64,000 nt of DNA. Source: Dyadobacter koreensis. GTDB lineage: Bacteria; Bacteroidota; Bacteroidia; Cytophagales; Spirosomataceae. The stretch covers positions 1-64,000 of the forward strand of contig NZ_FNXY01000012.1 of the NCBI RefSeq assembly GCF_900108855.1, read 5' to 3'. The notes beneath the pieces were generated by a model that ran no database searches, was not told where the DNA came from, and worked only from the letters and a program-made list of their open reading frames with translations. The position numbers and the translations under genes are program-made. Positions 54,264 through 64,000 of the stretch are shown here, piece after piece; within the stretch, counting starts at the first letter, position 1; every line of letters begins with the position of its first letter.

Positions 54264-54590
54264 TTATACGGCAAAACTTTCGCCACAACCACAAGTACGT
54301 GTGGCATTTGGATTAACAAACTGAAATCCTTTACCGTTCAGGCCGTCAGAAAAGTCTAACGTAGTACCTGCCAGATAGAGAATGCTTTTTTTATCGACGA
54401 TAATCTTAACGCCCTTATCTTCAAAGACCATGTCATTAGGATTGGTATCTGAGTTAAATTCAAGATTGTATGTCAACCCTGAACAACCTCCACCTAAAAC
54501 ACCAACACGGATCTGGTAATCATCCTCGTGCCCATCAGCCTTACGTAATTCTATGATTTTATTCTTCGCAGTATCACTTACAGTAACCAT
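54264..54590 (-). CDS. IscA/ErpA-type iron-sulfur carrier
   Basis: A 108-residue A-type carrier that delivers Fe-S clusters. The three conserved Cys are present: Cys36 in GGGCSGL and Cys100/Cys102 in TCGCGESF. It could be IscA, SufA or ErpA; the sequence alone does not decide. No other Fe-S assembly genes are adjacent. Confidence 0.93.
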   Translation of the reverse strand: MVTVSDTAKNKIIELRKADGHEDDYQIRVGVLGGGCSGLTYNLEFNSDTNPNDMVFEDKGVKIIVDKKSILYLAGTTLDFSDGLNGKGFQFVNPNATRTCGCGESFAV

Positions 54591-54704
54591 GATCTTTTTA
54601 TTTAATGCTTATGGATTATGTAACATTTAAAATTACGCAGAAAGTTCAGAAAAAGACAAGTTTAAACGCTGCGGTAATTGTAAAATATTTGTTGTCAATG
54701 AAGA

Positions 54705-55643
54705 TTAATTCTTTTCCATAATAAGCGGCCCGCCCTGGTTAATAAGCGAAACATGCGTACTGGATTCAATCCCGGCTTCGGAAAACGTTCTTTTCATCAC
54801 TTCTCCTACCTTTTTCGCATTTTCAATCCCACGGCTCAAAGCAAACATGGAAGGCCCCGAGCCAGAAATACTGCACCCCAAAGCGCCATGATCCAGAGCT
54901 GCCTGTTTTACCTTATTGAATTCGGGAATCAGTATGGAACGAACAGGTTCAATAATCACATCAACCATCGATCGGCTGATCAGATCATAGTCTTCCTTCA
55001 TAAGCCCAGCAACCAAACCGGCGACATTTCCCATTTGAGAAATGGTATTTTTGAGCGAAACTTCATCCCTAAGAATATACCGGGCATCTTTTGTATTGAT
55101 CTCAATATCGGGATGAACTAATGTGCAATAAAGATCTTTTGGTACAGGAATAGAGAAAACATCCAAAGGACTATAACTTCTTATGATCACAAAACCACCC
55201 AAAAGTGCAGGACCAACATTGTCGGCATGAGCAGAACCGGAAGCTATGCGCTCGCCTTCCATCGCGAATGGCAGAAGTTCTGTTCTTGCAAGCGGGCAGT
55301 CAAGAAGTTCATTCATCGCGACAACACCTGCTACGGCACTGGCAGCACTTGATCCCATACCACTTCCCAATGGCATATTTTTATGAAGCGCTACTTCACA
55401 GCCAAAATTGGTAATGCCAAGATGTTTCAGCAAATGAATCATCACGCCCGTCACTGCATTTTTTTCAGGATTTCGTGGCAATCTGCCTTCGTCACCAAAA
55501 ATGTCTTTAATAATAATTCCCGGTTCGTCGCGGCGCCATATTTCAACCACATCACCTGGTTCTTCAATGGCAAAACCGAAAATGTCAAATCCACAGGAAA
55601 CATTGGCAACTGTGGCCGGGGCAAAAGCTTTTATATAATTCAC
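54705..55643 (-). CDS. thrB: Homoserine kinase
   Basis: A 312-residue GHMP kinase that phosphorylates homoserine in threonine synthesis. The ATP-binding motif PLGSGMGSSAASAVAG is at about residues 91-106. N-terminal VKAFAPATVANVSCGFDIFGFA-type and C-terminal SISGSGPSMFA motifs fit. It is on the same strand as thrA, but two MNT/HEPN genes lie between them. thrC is not in the window next to it. Confidence 0.95.
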   Translation of the reverse strand: MNYIKAFAPATVANVSCGFDIFGFAIEEPGDVVEIWRRDEPGIIIKDIFGDEGRLPRNPEKNAVTGVMIHLLKHLGITNFGCEVALHKNMPLGSGMGSSAASAVAGVVAMNELLDCPLARTELLPFAMEGERIASGSAHADNVGPALLGGFVIIRSYSPLDVFSIPVPKDLYCTLVHPDIEINTKDARYILRDEVSLKNTISQMGNVAGLVAGLMKEDYDLISRSMVDVIIEPVRSILIPEFNKVKQAALDHGALGCSISGSGPSMFALSRGIENAKKVGEVMKRTFSEAGIESSTHVSLINQGGPLIMEKN

Positions 55644-55662
55644 TTTAAAAAATTATTTTCCT

Positions 55663-56031
55663 TTAAATAGAGGACAGTTGCTTCGAAAAAAGTCTCGCAT
55701 CTTCCACAGATTCCTTGGCATCTTCAAACAGCACCTCATCATAGTCATAATCTCCAAACTGTTGCTTTTCAAAGGTTCTTTTAAGTACCAGACCGAGATT
55801 GCGAGGCGATATCTGTGTTAGAATAAATTGCTTGTGAAAAGCATTATGTGCACCTGAATGAGATTTTGCAACGAAGCTGATTGTTAAAAGTAGCGCTTGA
55901 ATACTATGAAACATTGCATAGTATGACCTATTTAATGCTGCATCATAACTTTCCTCTGACAATAGCAACATCGAATCATCCAGACAATCAGATGCTTTTG
56001 ATATTATATTCGCTATTGAATGGTAACTCAT
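55663..56031 (-). CDS. HEPN-domain protein of an MNT/HEPN toxin-antitoxin pair
   Basis: A 122-residue HEPN protein. The RX6H motif is RSYYAMFH (Arg35 to His42), the putative RNase site of HEPN toxins. It overlaps the upstream MNT gene by 4 bp (ATGA). In HepT/MntA modules the nucleotidyltransferase inactivates the HEPN toxin by adding AMP to a Tyr; the RSYYAMFH segment has Tyr residues in the right place, but a modification here is not shown by the sequence. Confidence 0.85.
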   Translation of the reverse strand: MSYHSIANIISKASDCLDDSMLLLSEESYDAALNRSYYAMFHSIQALLLTISFVAKSHSGAHNAFHKQFILTQISPRNLGLVLKRTFEKQQFGDYDYDEVLFEDAKESVEDARLFSKQLSSI

Positions 56032-56366
56032 ATTACAATACCTTCATTACGAACATTGTGGTATAGTGGAGACCATTCTTGCATAAACTTCGACTTAGAC
56101 ACAGGAATAGCAGAAACCGAAACGGAATATTGAATAGATAGCTCAAACGTTACCGGAGATAGATTACTTATCTCTTTAAAAGTTCGGATTTCATCATCAT
56201 TTAGTATAACCAGATAATCTACATCTGAGTCTATCCGTTCTTCTCCTCTTGCGTATGATCCGTATAGAATTACTTTATCTAGCCTTTCGCCATGTAATTT
56301 ATCAACATGAGTTATGAAATCCTCAGTTAACCTGGCTACCGATTCCGGAATCTTTCTATTGCTCAT
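56028..56366 (-). CDS. Minimal nucleotidyltransferase (MNT) of an MNT/HEPN pair
   Basis: A 112-residue nucleotidyltransferase with motif LYGSYARGE (36-41 core) and acidic residues in DSDVDYLV (Asp46, Asp48). These bind metal and nucleotide. It is the likely antitoxin to the HEPN protein encoded immediately downstream with a 4-bp overlap. The pair sits inside the thrA-thrB unit, 44 bp after thrA. Confidence 0.88.
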   Translation of the reverse strand: MSNRKIPESVARLTEDFITHVDKLHGERLDKVILYGSYARGEERIDSDVDYLVILNDDEIRTFKEISNLSPVTFELSIQYSVSVSAIPVSKSKFMQEWSPLYHNVRNEGIVI

Positions 56367-56409
56367 AGTTCAAATGGCTATCTGAAAATCTACATCAATT
56401 TAAAACCTT

Positions 56410-58866
56410 CTACCCCAAATAACTACTGATGCTCATAATATCTGCAAACACTCCTGACGCGGTAACTTCCGCTCCTGCACCAGGGCCTTTAATTACCAAA
56501 GGACGATCTTTATACCTTTCTGTTGTAAAAGAAATAATGTTATCACTTCCTGACAAAGTATAAAACGGGTGCTGCTGATTTACAGTTCGCAATTCAACAA
56601 CCGCTTTTCCATTTTCCAAAGTTGCAATAAAGCGCAGCACTTCACCATTGGCTTCTGCATTTGCCTGCAACGTTGCAAAATAATCATTTGAAATAATCAA
56701 CTCATCAAAAAATGATTCAACTGTCGGCGCCTGCAAACAATTATCCGGTAAAAGCTGTGCGACTTTTACGTCTTCTGATTCAAGCGGAACACCTACTTCA
56801 CGAGCCAGAATTAATATTTTACGCGCCACATCAGCGCCGCTCAAATCGTCGCGTGGATCCGGTTCGGTAAAACCTTTTGCTTTTGCTTCCTTAACAACAT
56901 CCACAAACCGTATTCCCGGCCCGAATGAGTTAAAAATATAGGATAAAGTTCCGGAAAGAATCGCCTCAATTTTCAGAAATTTATCACCGCTTGACATTAG
57001 TCCCTGGATCGTATTAATGATCGGCAATCCCGCACCCACGTTGGTCTCATATAAAAACTTAACGCCTCTCTTCAATGCCGTTCTTTGCAGGGAAATATAT
57101 TCTGCATAGGTACCTGAATTTGCTACTTTATTAGGAGTAACAACGGATATGCTGGCATCGAGCAGCATATTATAATATTGTACGATATCCTTATCAGAAG
57201 TACAATCCACAAAAACGCTGTTTGGCAGGTTCAGTTCGATCATCCGCTGAACGAAAGCCGGCAAACTGGTTTTTACACCTTCACCTTCAATTCTTTCCTT
57301 CCAATGTGCCGATCCGACTCCGTCCGGATCAAGCAGCATTTTTTTCGTGTTCGAAAGTCCGGCAATATTCAGATTCAGGAATTTTTCTTCCCGCAGATAC
57401 TTTGTCTGATTTTTTATTTGTTCTAAAAGTGTTTTCCCGATAAGTCCAACCCCAACGACAAACAAGTTGAGAGAACGGGTTTCCGAATGGAAGAAAACAC
57501 CGTGAATTGCATTCAGCGCTTTGGACAAATCACTTTTTGCAATCACAACGGAAATATTTAACTCGGAAGAACCCTGAGCCGTAGCCACGACGTTGATACC
57601 GTTTTTACCTAAAACAGAAAAAAGTTTACCGGAAACACCCGTGCTTTTTTTCATGCCCTCTCCCACAATCGCAATGATCGAAAGATTTTTTTCTATTGTA
57701 ATACTATCGATGTATCCATAGGAAATTTCCGATGCAAATTCATTGTCAAGAACTTCACTTGCTTTCTGGGCATCTTTTGGATCGATAGAAAAACAGATCG
57801 AATGCTCCGAAGACGCTTGTGAAATAAGGATGACGCTGATTGCATTGTTGGACAAAGCTGTGAAAAGTCTCCCGGAAATACCGGCAACACCAATCATACC
57901 GCTTCCCTGAATATTAACAAGGGCAATTTCATCGATAGAAGAAATTCCCGTGATAGGATATTCTTTTTTATTGGCAACTTTCTGAACAAAAGTACCTTCG
58001 AAACCTATATTAAATGTATTAAGAACTTTCAGCGTAATATTTTTCGCAAAAGCAGGCTGCAAACTTGGCGGATAAATCACTTTCGCTCCAAAATGTGAAA
58101 GCTCCATTGCTTCTGAATACGATATTGACGGGATCGTAAACGCATTAGTCACCTTGCGCGGATCAGCTGTCATCATCCCATCAACATCGGTCCAAATTTC
58201 AATCGAATCTGCATCCAGAGCCGCTGCGATAATAGAGGCAGTGTAGTCAGAACCACCACGACCAAGTGTTGTTGTGATTCCATCTTTTGTTGAGGCAATG
58301 AACCCCGTTACGCACTGCAAAGCATTCACCTTTGCAAAATATTCTAAAACCAGCTGATTGGTAATTTCAAAGTTCACATCACCCATACCATAAGTCGCAT
58401 TGGTACGGATAATCTTGCGTGCATCACAAAATTCTGCTGCGACACCTCTGCTTTTCAACACTTCGGTAATAACCAGTGTGGAAAGACGCTCACCGAAACT
58501 CATAATCAGGTCCATCGTGCGGGTTGACAGCTCACGGATCCAGGAAACTCCTTTCAAAATATCTCCCAGCTCATTAAAAAGTCCACGTACTGCAGCAAAC
58601 GTACTGCTTTGATTTTTTACATTGATCAATCCGCGAACAATTACAAAATGGCGCTCTTCAACGACTTTCAGGAATTCCGTATACTCGCCGTTTCCGGACG
58701 CTGCCATTTTTCCAATTTCAATAAGACGGTTTGTGACACCTCCCATCGCTGAAAAAACAACGGCGATCTTTTCGCCCTGTGCCAGATTATTTTCAAGAAT
58801 ACCAATTACCTGTTTGATACTATCGACCGAACCGACCGATGTGCCGCCAAATTTAAGAACCTTCAT
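56410..58866 (-). CDS. thrA: Bifunctional aspartokinase/homoserine dehydrogenase
   Basis: An 818-residue fusion that catalyses the first and third steps of the aspartate pathway to threonine and methionine. The aspartokinase part starts with MKVLKFGGTSVG, and two ACT domains (about 310-460) are the usual site of threonine feedback. The homoserine dehydrogenase part has a Rossmann motif FVVGVGLIGKTLLEQI at about 467 and conserved TNVGAGLPII near 610. Length matches ThrA. It is the first gene of a unit ending with thrB. Confidence 0.95.
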   Translation of the reverse strand: MKVLKFGGTSVGSVDSIKQVIGILENNLAQGEKIAVVFSAMGGVTNRLIEIGKMAASGNGEYTEFLKVVEERHFVIVRGLINVKNQSSTFAAVRGLFNELGDILKGVSWIRELSTRTMDLIMSFGERLSTLVITEVLKSRGVAAEFCDARKIIRTNATYGMGDVNFEITNQLVLEYFAKVNALQCVTGFIASTKDGITTTLGRGGSDYTASIIAAALDADSIEIWTDVDGMMTADPRKVTNAFTIPSISYSEAMELSHFGAKVIYPPSLQPAFAKNITLKVLNTFNIGFEGTFVQKVANKKEYPITGISSIDEIALVNIQGSGMIGVAGISGRLFTALSNNAISVILISQASSEHSICFSIDPKDAQKASEVLDNEFASEISYGYIDSITIEKNLSIIAIVGEGMKKSTGVSGKLFSVLGKNGINVVATAQGSSELNISVVIAKSDLSKALNAIHGVFFHSETRSLNLFVVGVGLIGKTLLEQIKNQTKYLREEKFLNLNIAGLSNTKKMLLDPDGVGSAHWKERIEGEGVKTSLPAFVQRMIELNLPNSVFVDCTSDKDIVQYYNMLLDASISVVTPNKVANSGTYAEYISLQRTALKRGVKFLYETNVGAGLPIINTIQGLMSSGDKFLKIEAILSGTLSYIFNSFGPGIRFVDVVKEAKAKGFTEPDPRDDLSGADVARKILILAREVGVPLESEDVKVAQLLPDNCLQAPTVESFFDELIISNDYFATLQANAEANGEVLRFIATLENGKAVVELRTVNQQHPFYTLSGSDNIISFTTERYKDRPLVIKGPGAGAEVTASGVFADIMSISSYLG

Positions 58867-59503
58867 TTAAAGCTATTACGAATTAACAAAGTTGATATGA
58901 GCACTGAACCGGCACTCGTGAACGCCGGGTTGCAAATATAGTAATTCAAATGCCTTAAAGGGTGATTTTAAGAATGAAAAGCGGGCAACGGTAGCATATT
59001 TCACGATTTCGAAGCCTGTCCTTTGATCCCGGTTTATTACTAAAACGAATTAGCGCTGTATCTGATGTCCATATGCTTTCTTTTTTAAATATACAGAAAC
59101 TCCCACAGCTGGCTCCGTGAATCAACGTCTACAAGCAATTAGTAAAGTACAATTTATAGTCAAATATCTATTAAACTTATACAATTCTAATATTTACTAA
59201 TATTTTATATTGAATTTCTAATAAATAATTAATTTAAATTACCAGTTAATCACTTTTTTCAAGTTTTAATTTTAAAATATTTTAGTTTTGTAGAATATTA
59301 TTCTGAATTAAATTAGTTTAATTTGATAATCAAAATAAGAGCAACCCAACACTTAATAACTTAAAAAAGATAAATAATGAACATAAAATTATAGAAACCT
59401 CACATTTTTATTCACCAATGACTTAAAGTAAACCTGTATAATTTAAAAATTCACTCCTATTTTATTCAAATATTACTATTTAGCAACCTATAACATCTAA
59501 CTA
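58867..59503. other. Long AT-rich leader and promoter region of the susC-like gene
   Basis: A 637-bp spacer between thrA and the SusC-like gene. The half next to the SusC gene is very AT-rich. No RNA gene, anti-sigma target site or repeat is clear. A TAnnTTTG box is noted separately at 59283-59290. Confidence 0.5.
59283..59290 (+). promoter_or_regulatory. Candidate -7 box (TAGTTTTG) for the susC-like gene
   Basis: The octamer fits TAnnTTTG of Bacteroidota. The -33 region has only TTTC at 59257-59260. It would give an untranslated leader of about 205 nt. Confidence 0.3.
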
Positions 59504-62500
59504 ATGAGAAAACATTTTACAATGGGTTTCATGTCGCTTCTAATGCTGCTAAGCTTAGCAAGTTTTGGACAGGACCTCGCCATCAAAGGCAAGGTGACAT
59601 CAAAAGGAGACGGCGGGGCTTTGCCAGGTGCCAGCGTTTTAATCAAGGGAACAAGCCGTGGAAGTACAACCAACGCTGACGGAGAATTTACAATCAGTGC
59701 AGCATCCAATGCAACTTTGGTTGTTTCCTTTATCGGATTTAAATCCCTGGAAGTTCCGGTAGGAGCGAAAACAACTCTTGATATCTTTTTAGAAGAAGAT
59801 GCGACACAATTTAATGAAGTTGTCGTAACTGCGCTTGGTATCGCCAGGGAGAAAAAGGCACTTGGTTATTCTGTGCAGGAAGTGAGCGGAAAGGCTTTGA
59901 CTCAGGCCCGTGAAACGAACTTAATAAACTCATTATCAGGAAGACTTGCGGGTGTTCAGGTAACAAATTCAAATGGTGCCCCGGGAGCTTCTTCCCGTAT
60001 GATCATCCGTGGAGCGAGTTCAATCGGAAGTAACAACCAGCCACTTTTCGTTGTTGATGGAGTACCGATCGATAACAGTAACTTCGGTTCCGGAACAGGT
60101 GTTGACTACGGTAATGCTGCGGCATCTATCAACCCGGATGACGTTGAATCAATCAACGTTTTGAAAGGACCAAGTGCAGCTGCACTTTATGGTTCACGCG
60201 GCGCTAACGGTGTAGTTTTGATCACAACGAAAAGCGGAAAAGGATCAAAAGGAATTGGTGTTTCTTTCAATACCAATACTTCCTTTGAATCTGTTTTCCG
60301 TCAGCCAGAATGGCAAAATGAGTATGGACAAGGCGCAAAGGGACTTTTCTCTTATAAAGACGGCCAAGGTGGCGGCGTAAATGACGGTGTGGATGAAAGC
60401 TGGGGACCAAAACTGGACGGAAGATTATTACCCCAGTTTGATTCGCCAATTGCAGCTGACGGGACAAGAACGCCTACTCCATGGGTTGCAAATCCTGATA
60501 ACGTAAACCAATTCTACCAAACTGGCAAAACGTATACTAATAACGTTGGTGTTACCGGTGGAAACGACAAAGCCGATTTCCGTTTGTCTTTTACAAACCT
60601 GAAACAAGATGGTATCTTACCAAATACAAATTACAAACGCCAGACCGTGGCATTGAACGCTGGCTGGAACCTTACTCCAAAATTGAATGTAAGAGCCACT
60701 GTTAACTACGTAAAAGATGGCAGTGATAACCGTAACAACTTCGGACTTTATTTCATCTGGTTCGGTCGTCAGGTTAATATGAACAACCTTACAAATTATA
60801 CAAAACCAGGCAGCATTTATCAGAACAACTGGAACGACAACTACTGGACAAACCCTTACTATTTATTGAACAACAGTACAAGAGAGAATCAGCGCGATCG
60901 TTTGTACGGAAATATCTCTGCTACTTACAAACTGACTGACTGGCTTACTCTGACTGGCCGTTCAGGTACTGACTTTTACGAAGATCGTCGTAAAACAAGA
61001 ACTGCTGCCCGCCAGGCAAAACTGGGAACAACACAGCTTTATGATGCCTATAACGAAGAACAGGTTTTTGTTCGCGAGTCCAACTCCGACTTCTTGCTGA
61101 ACGCAACAAAGAAATTTGGTGAATTTGATATTACGGCAAACATTGGAGGTAACCACCGTTCAAACTTTGCACAAAGAAACTATATGGGCGCAACCGAACT
61201 TGCGATCCCACGAGTTTGGAACATGGGGAACTCTCGCCAGCGCCCGGTTGTAGAAAATTCCTACATTGAGAAAACAGTAAATAGTTTGTATGCTTCGGCG
61301 AACTTAGGTTTCCGTAATTATTTATTCGTAGATCTTACCGCCCGTAATGACTGGTCAAGCTCCCTGCCTGGAAACAACAGATCTTACTTCTACCCTTCTG
61401 CTGCTGTTAGTGCGATTCTTTCCGATATGTTTGATGTAAAATCGTCTGTTTTATCTTTTGCTAAAATCAGAGCAGGTCTTGCACAAGTTGGTAATGACAC
61501 CGATCCATATCGTCTGGCAAGTACTTATAAATATGAAAATCCCTGGGGAAGCACGCCGAGTTTATCTGAAAACAACGCTCTTTTAAATGCTGAGTTAAAA
61601 CCTGAAATCACAACTTCTTATGAAATCGGTGCTGATATCAGACTTTGGCAGAATCGTGTTGGACTTGACGTTACTTATTACAGCAAAGCTTCAACAGATC
61701 AGATCCTTGACGTAAACGTTTCAAATGCGTCTGGTTATTTGTCTAAACTTTTAAACGCTGGTAAAATCACAAACAAAGGGATTGAAATCCAGTTGACAAC
61801 AACGCCTGTTAAAGTTGGAAACTTCCAGTGGGATATTAATTTGAACTGGGCACGTAACAAAAACAAAGTAGTTTCTCTTGCTGACAACCTGACTACTTAT
61901 CAGCTGAACACAAGTTACAATCCGTTAACTCAGACCACTTCAACAAACAGTTTCCGTGGATTATCCGTTGAAGCACGTGTTGGTCAGCCTTACGGTACTT
62001 TCTTCGGAAAGGGTTTCCTACGCGCTCCGGACGGACAAATTGTTTACGATGCACAAGGTTATCCGATGCTTGACCCTGTTAGCCGTGTGCTAGGAAACTT
62101 CACTCCGGACTGGATCGGCGGTATTTCCAACGTGTTTAAATACAAAAACTTCTCGCTTAGTACTTTGATTGATATCAAACACGGTGGCGATATTTTCTCG
62201 CAATCAATCAACGTAGGACGTTACACAGGGGTTTTGAAAGAAACTACTCTGGGTCGCGAAACAGGCATTGTCGGGCGAGGTGTAGTAAACACAGGGACAG
62301 CTGATGCACCAAACTATGTGCCGAATACAAAAAGTATTTCATCTGAGGAATATCACCATAAATATTACTTGCTGACAAACAACGAAAACACAATTTTCGA
62401 TGCAAGTTATGTAAAACTTCGTGAGGTGAAATTCACTTACATGATCTCTGGAAAAGTGATGAAAAAACTTCCTTTCCGTGATATCGCAGTATCGGTTGTA

Positions 62501-62647
62501 GGCAGAAACCTTGCGCTTCTAAAAAGCAATCTTCCTCACATCGATCCTGAAACGAGTTACTACAACGATGGTAATTTACAAGGTATAGAAAATGGTCAGA
62601 TTCCGACAACAAGATCTATCGGTTTTAACATCAGCTTCAATCTTTAA
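59504..62647 (+). CDS. SusC/RagA-family TonB-linked outer-membrane transporter
   Basis: A 1047-residue outer-membrane transporter. After a signal peptide (1-22) comes a carboxypeptidase-like domain (about 25-100), then the plug with EVVVTALGIAREKK, the SusC signature SRMIIRGASSI, FVVDGVPIDN and NVLKGPSAAALYGSRGANGVVLITTK. The rest is the beta barrel. It imports a glycan or oligopeptide captured by the SusD partner encoded next. No glycoside hydrolase is adjacent in the window, so the substrate is unknown. Confidence 0.95.
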   Translation: MRKHFTMGFMSLLMLLSLASFGQDLAIKGKVTSKGDGGALPGASVLIKGTSRGSTTNADGEFTISAASNATLVVSFIGFKSLEVPVGAKTTLDIFLEEDATQFNEVVVTALGIAREKKALGYSVQEVSGKALTQARETNLINSLSGRLAGVQVTNSNGAPGASSRMIIRGASSIGSNNQPLFVVDGVPIDNSNFGSGTGVDYGNAAASINPDDVESINVLKGPSAAALYGSRGANGVVLITTKSGKGSKGIGVSFNTNTSFESVFRQPEWQNEYGQGAKGLFSYKDGQGGGVNDGVDESWGPKLDGRLLPQFDSPIAADGTRTPTPWVANPDNVNQFYQTGKTYTNNVGVTGGNDKADFRLSFTNLKQDGILPNTNYKRQTVALNAGWNLTPKLNVRATVNYVKDGSDNRNNFGLYFIWFGRQVNMNNLTNYTKPGSIYQNNWNDNYWTNPYYLLNNSTRENQRDRLYGNISATYKLTDWLTLTGRSGTDFYEDRRKTRTAARQAKLGTTQLYDAYNEEQVFVRESNSDFLLNATKKFGEFDITANIGGNHRSNFAQRNYMGATELAIPRVWNMGNSRQRPVVENSYIEKTVNSLYASANLGFRNYLFVDLTARNDWSSSLPGNNRSYFYPSAAVSAILSDMFDVKSSVLSFAKIRAGLAQVGNDTDPYRLASTYKYENPWGSTPSLSENNALLNAELKPEITTSYEIGADIRLWQNRVGLDVTYYSKASTDQILDVNVSNASGYLSKLLNAGKITNKGIEIQLTTTPVKVGNFQWDINLNWARNKNKVVSLADNLTTYQLNTSYNPLTQTTSTNSFRGLSVEARVGQPYGTFFGKGFLRAPDGQIVYDAQGYPMLDPVSRVLGNFTPDWIGGISNVFKYKNFSLSTLIDIKHGGDIFSQSINVGRYTGVLKETTLGRETGIVGRGVVNTGTADAPNYVPNTKSISSEEYHHKYYLLTNNENTIFDASYVKLREVKFTYMISGKVMKKLPFRDIAVSVVGRNLALLKSNLPHIDPETSYYNDGNLQGIENGQIPTTRSIGFNISFNL

Positions 62648-62671
62648 GTAATTTTCTTTAATTGATTTTAT

Positions 62672-64000
62672 ATGAAAAGTTTAAAATATTCATTCCGCTC
62701 CAAACTATTATTAGCAGCCACTTTCCTGTGTGCCACGGCTTGTACCGGAGATTTTGACAAACTTAATACAAACCCAAACAGTGCATCTTCCGGAACGGCT
62801 GATCTGTTTATGCCGCACGGAATTCAGAGTGCCGTAGATATTCAGTCGGGCGGTTCACTTGGTATGGACATCGGCGAAGGATTTTCTCAGCACTGGGCTC
62901 GTATCCAATATACGGATATTGATCAATATACCGTTTCCGCTGACGTTTACAATGCCGGATGGCAGGGACTTTATATCGAAGCGCTTGCTGATTATAACCG
63001 TATCTACAAATTGGGCGAGGAAACAGGTAATACCAACTATCAGGCTGCTGCGGTAATTCTTCGCTCCTGGGTTTTTTCTCTGCTTGCAGATGTTTACGGA
63101 GATATTCCTTACAAAACGGCAATTCAGGGATTGGAAGGAACTTTGCTTCCAACTTATGATTCTCAGAAAGATGTTTACGCAGGATTAGTTGCCGAATTGA
63201 AAACAGCAGGCGAATCGATAAACACTGCAAACACATCGATGCCAATCGGAGGCGATATTCTTTTCAACGGTGATATGGCCAAATGGAAAAAATTTGCTAA
63301 TACCCTAAGCCTTCGTCTTTTGAGCAGAATGATTGACAAAGCCGATGCACCAATTAACGTAAAAACTGAGATCGCCAGAATCCTTGGTGATCCTGCAAAA
63401 TACCCCGTTATAACGTCAGTTTCTGAAAACATTCAGCTTAATTATCTGGACGCTACGAACAACCAAAACCCTGTTTTTGTAAACCGCAGAACGCGTGATG
63501 ATCACCGTGTAAGTGCGACTTTAGTTAACAAACTGGCTGCAATGAACGATGACAGACTTGCAATTTATGCAAACTTACCAGCAGATGGAGGTACTTACAA
63601 AGGTGTTCCAAACGGTTTGGCATCGTCTGATGCCAACGCATTAGGTTTAACTAAAACTTCAAAAGTTGGAAACTATTTTACGGCAGCAACAGCTCCTGGT
63701 GTGATTATGACTTACGCAGAATTATTATTCCTTAAAGCTGAATTTGCGTACAAGGGCGTAACATCGGCAGGTGATGCAGCCACAAATTACGCGGCTGGAA
63801 TTACGGCGTCGTTTGCACAATACAAGCTTCCGGCACCGACTGCATACCTTGCGGCAAATGCATTGAAAAGCGGAGCGGACGGGTTCACCCAGATCATGGA
63901 ACAAAAATGGATCGCGTTGTATGGTCAAGGTCTGGAAGCGTGGACAGAATATCGTCGCACAGGCATTCCCGCTTTGGTAACTCCAACAAACAACACAAAT
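62672..64000 (+). CDS. SusD/RagB-family nutrient-binding lipoprotein, 3' end outside window
   Basis: The frame is open from ATG at 62672 to the window edge (443 codons), starting 24 bp after the susC-like gene. It encodes a lipoprotein (lipobox ATACTG) of the SusD_2 type: FDKLNTNPNSAS, the helical repeats QAAAVILRSWVFSLLADVYGD and a Trp-rich C-terminal part with EQKWIALYGQGLEAW. It is the surface lid of the SusCD importer and binds the substrate first. The end of the gene, probably 30-80 codons, is missing. Confidence 0.93.
   Translation, partial: MKSLKYSFRSKLLLAATFLCATACTGDFDKLNTNPNSASSGTADLFMPHGIQSAVDIQSGGSLGMDIGEGFSQHWARIQYTDIDQYTVSADVYNAGWQGLYIEALADYNRIYKLGEETGNTNYQAAAVILRSWVFSLLADVYGDIPYKTAIQGLEGTLLPTYDSQKDVYAGLVAELKTAGESINTANTSMPIGGDILFNGDMAKWKKFANTLSLRLLSRMIDKADAPINVKTEIARILGDPAKYPVITSVSENIQLNYLDATNNQNPVFVNRRTRDDHRVSATLVNKLAAMNDDRLAIYANLPADGGTYKGVPNGLASSDANALGLTKTSKVGNYFTAATAPGVIMTYAELLFLKAEFAYKGVTSAGDAATNYAAGITASFAQYKLPAPTAYLAANALKSGADGFTQIMEQKWIALYGQGLEAWTEYRRTGIPALVTPTNNTN

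Overview
The window is chromosomal DNA of a Bacteroidota bacterium. A member of the Cytophagales close to Dyadobacter or another Spirosomaceae genus fits best. The evidence is a SusC/SusD pair, a type IX secretion C-terminal sorting domain on a giant subtilase, HYC_CC_PP and DUF6691 families, TAnnTTTG-type promoter boxes and the general lack of Shine-Dalgarno sites. The genus is an inference.

Region 1 (about 1-15.4 kb) is accessory DNA. It begins with the end of an IS21-family element (istB tail plus terminal repeats), which abuts a type IIG restriction-modification gene that has lost its C-terminus. Three defence-like genes follow: a HEPN-like protein, an FRG-domain protein and a DUF4917 protein that carries SIR2-like motifs. 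After a stretch of small hairpin repeats come a RES-like protein with a membrane partner, and a RimK-like ATP-grasp ligase translationally coupled to a small ORF. The backbone of an integrative element is next: a Toprim primase, an array of at least 11 GGAACA motifs that could be a replication origin, an SF3-type helicase, an S24-like protein without catalytic Ser, an excisionase, an unknown protein and a tyrosine integrase. The integrase sits next to the 3' end of tRNA-Arg(CCU), the likely integration target.

Region 2 (15.4-28.8 kb) is mostly core: hflX, a MATE exporter, a very large secreted subtilase, and a sulfur module (persulfide dioxygenase/rhodanese plus a split YeeE/YedE transporter). 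A methyltransferase gene follows, with a TTG start at the edge of five tandem 185-213 bp repeats.

Region 3 (28.8-39 kb) is a copper-handling cluster on the minus strand. It encodes an outer-membrane barrel with a His/Met-rich N-terminus, a periplasmic HMA protein, a metal-binding lipoprotein, an AraC regulator with a CxxC HMA-like N-terminus, a TonB receptor, a HYC_CC_PP protein, a CopZ-like chaperone and a CopA ATPase. A Uma2 protein and an alginate-lyase-family protein are interspersed.

Region 4 (39-64 kb) is housekeeping and nutrient uptake: csaA, a lactonase, a TlpA-like thioredoxin, a YdcF protein, pfkA, a YfhO protein, a second Uma2 protein, tyrA with an aminotransferase, modABC, an SGNH hydrolase, a nucleotidyltransferase and iscA. 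A threonine operon (thrA, thrB) has an MNT/HEPN toxin-antitoxin pair inserted in it. The window ends in a SusC/SusD locus, with susD cut by the window edge. Several intergenic palindromic repeats and clear bidirectional terminators punctuate the region.
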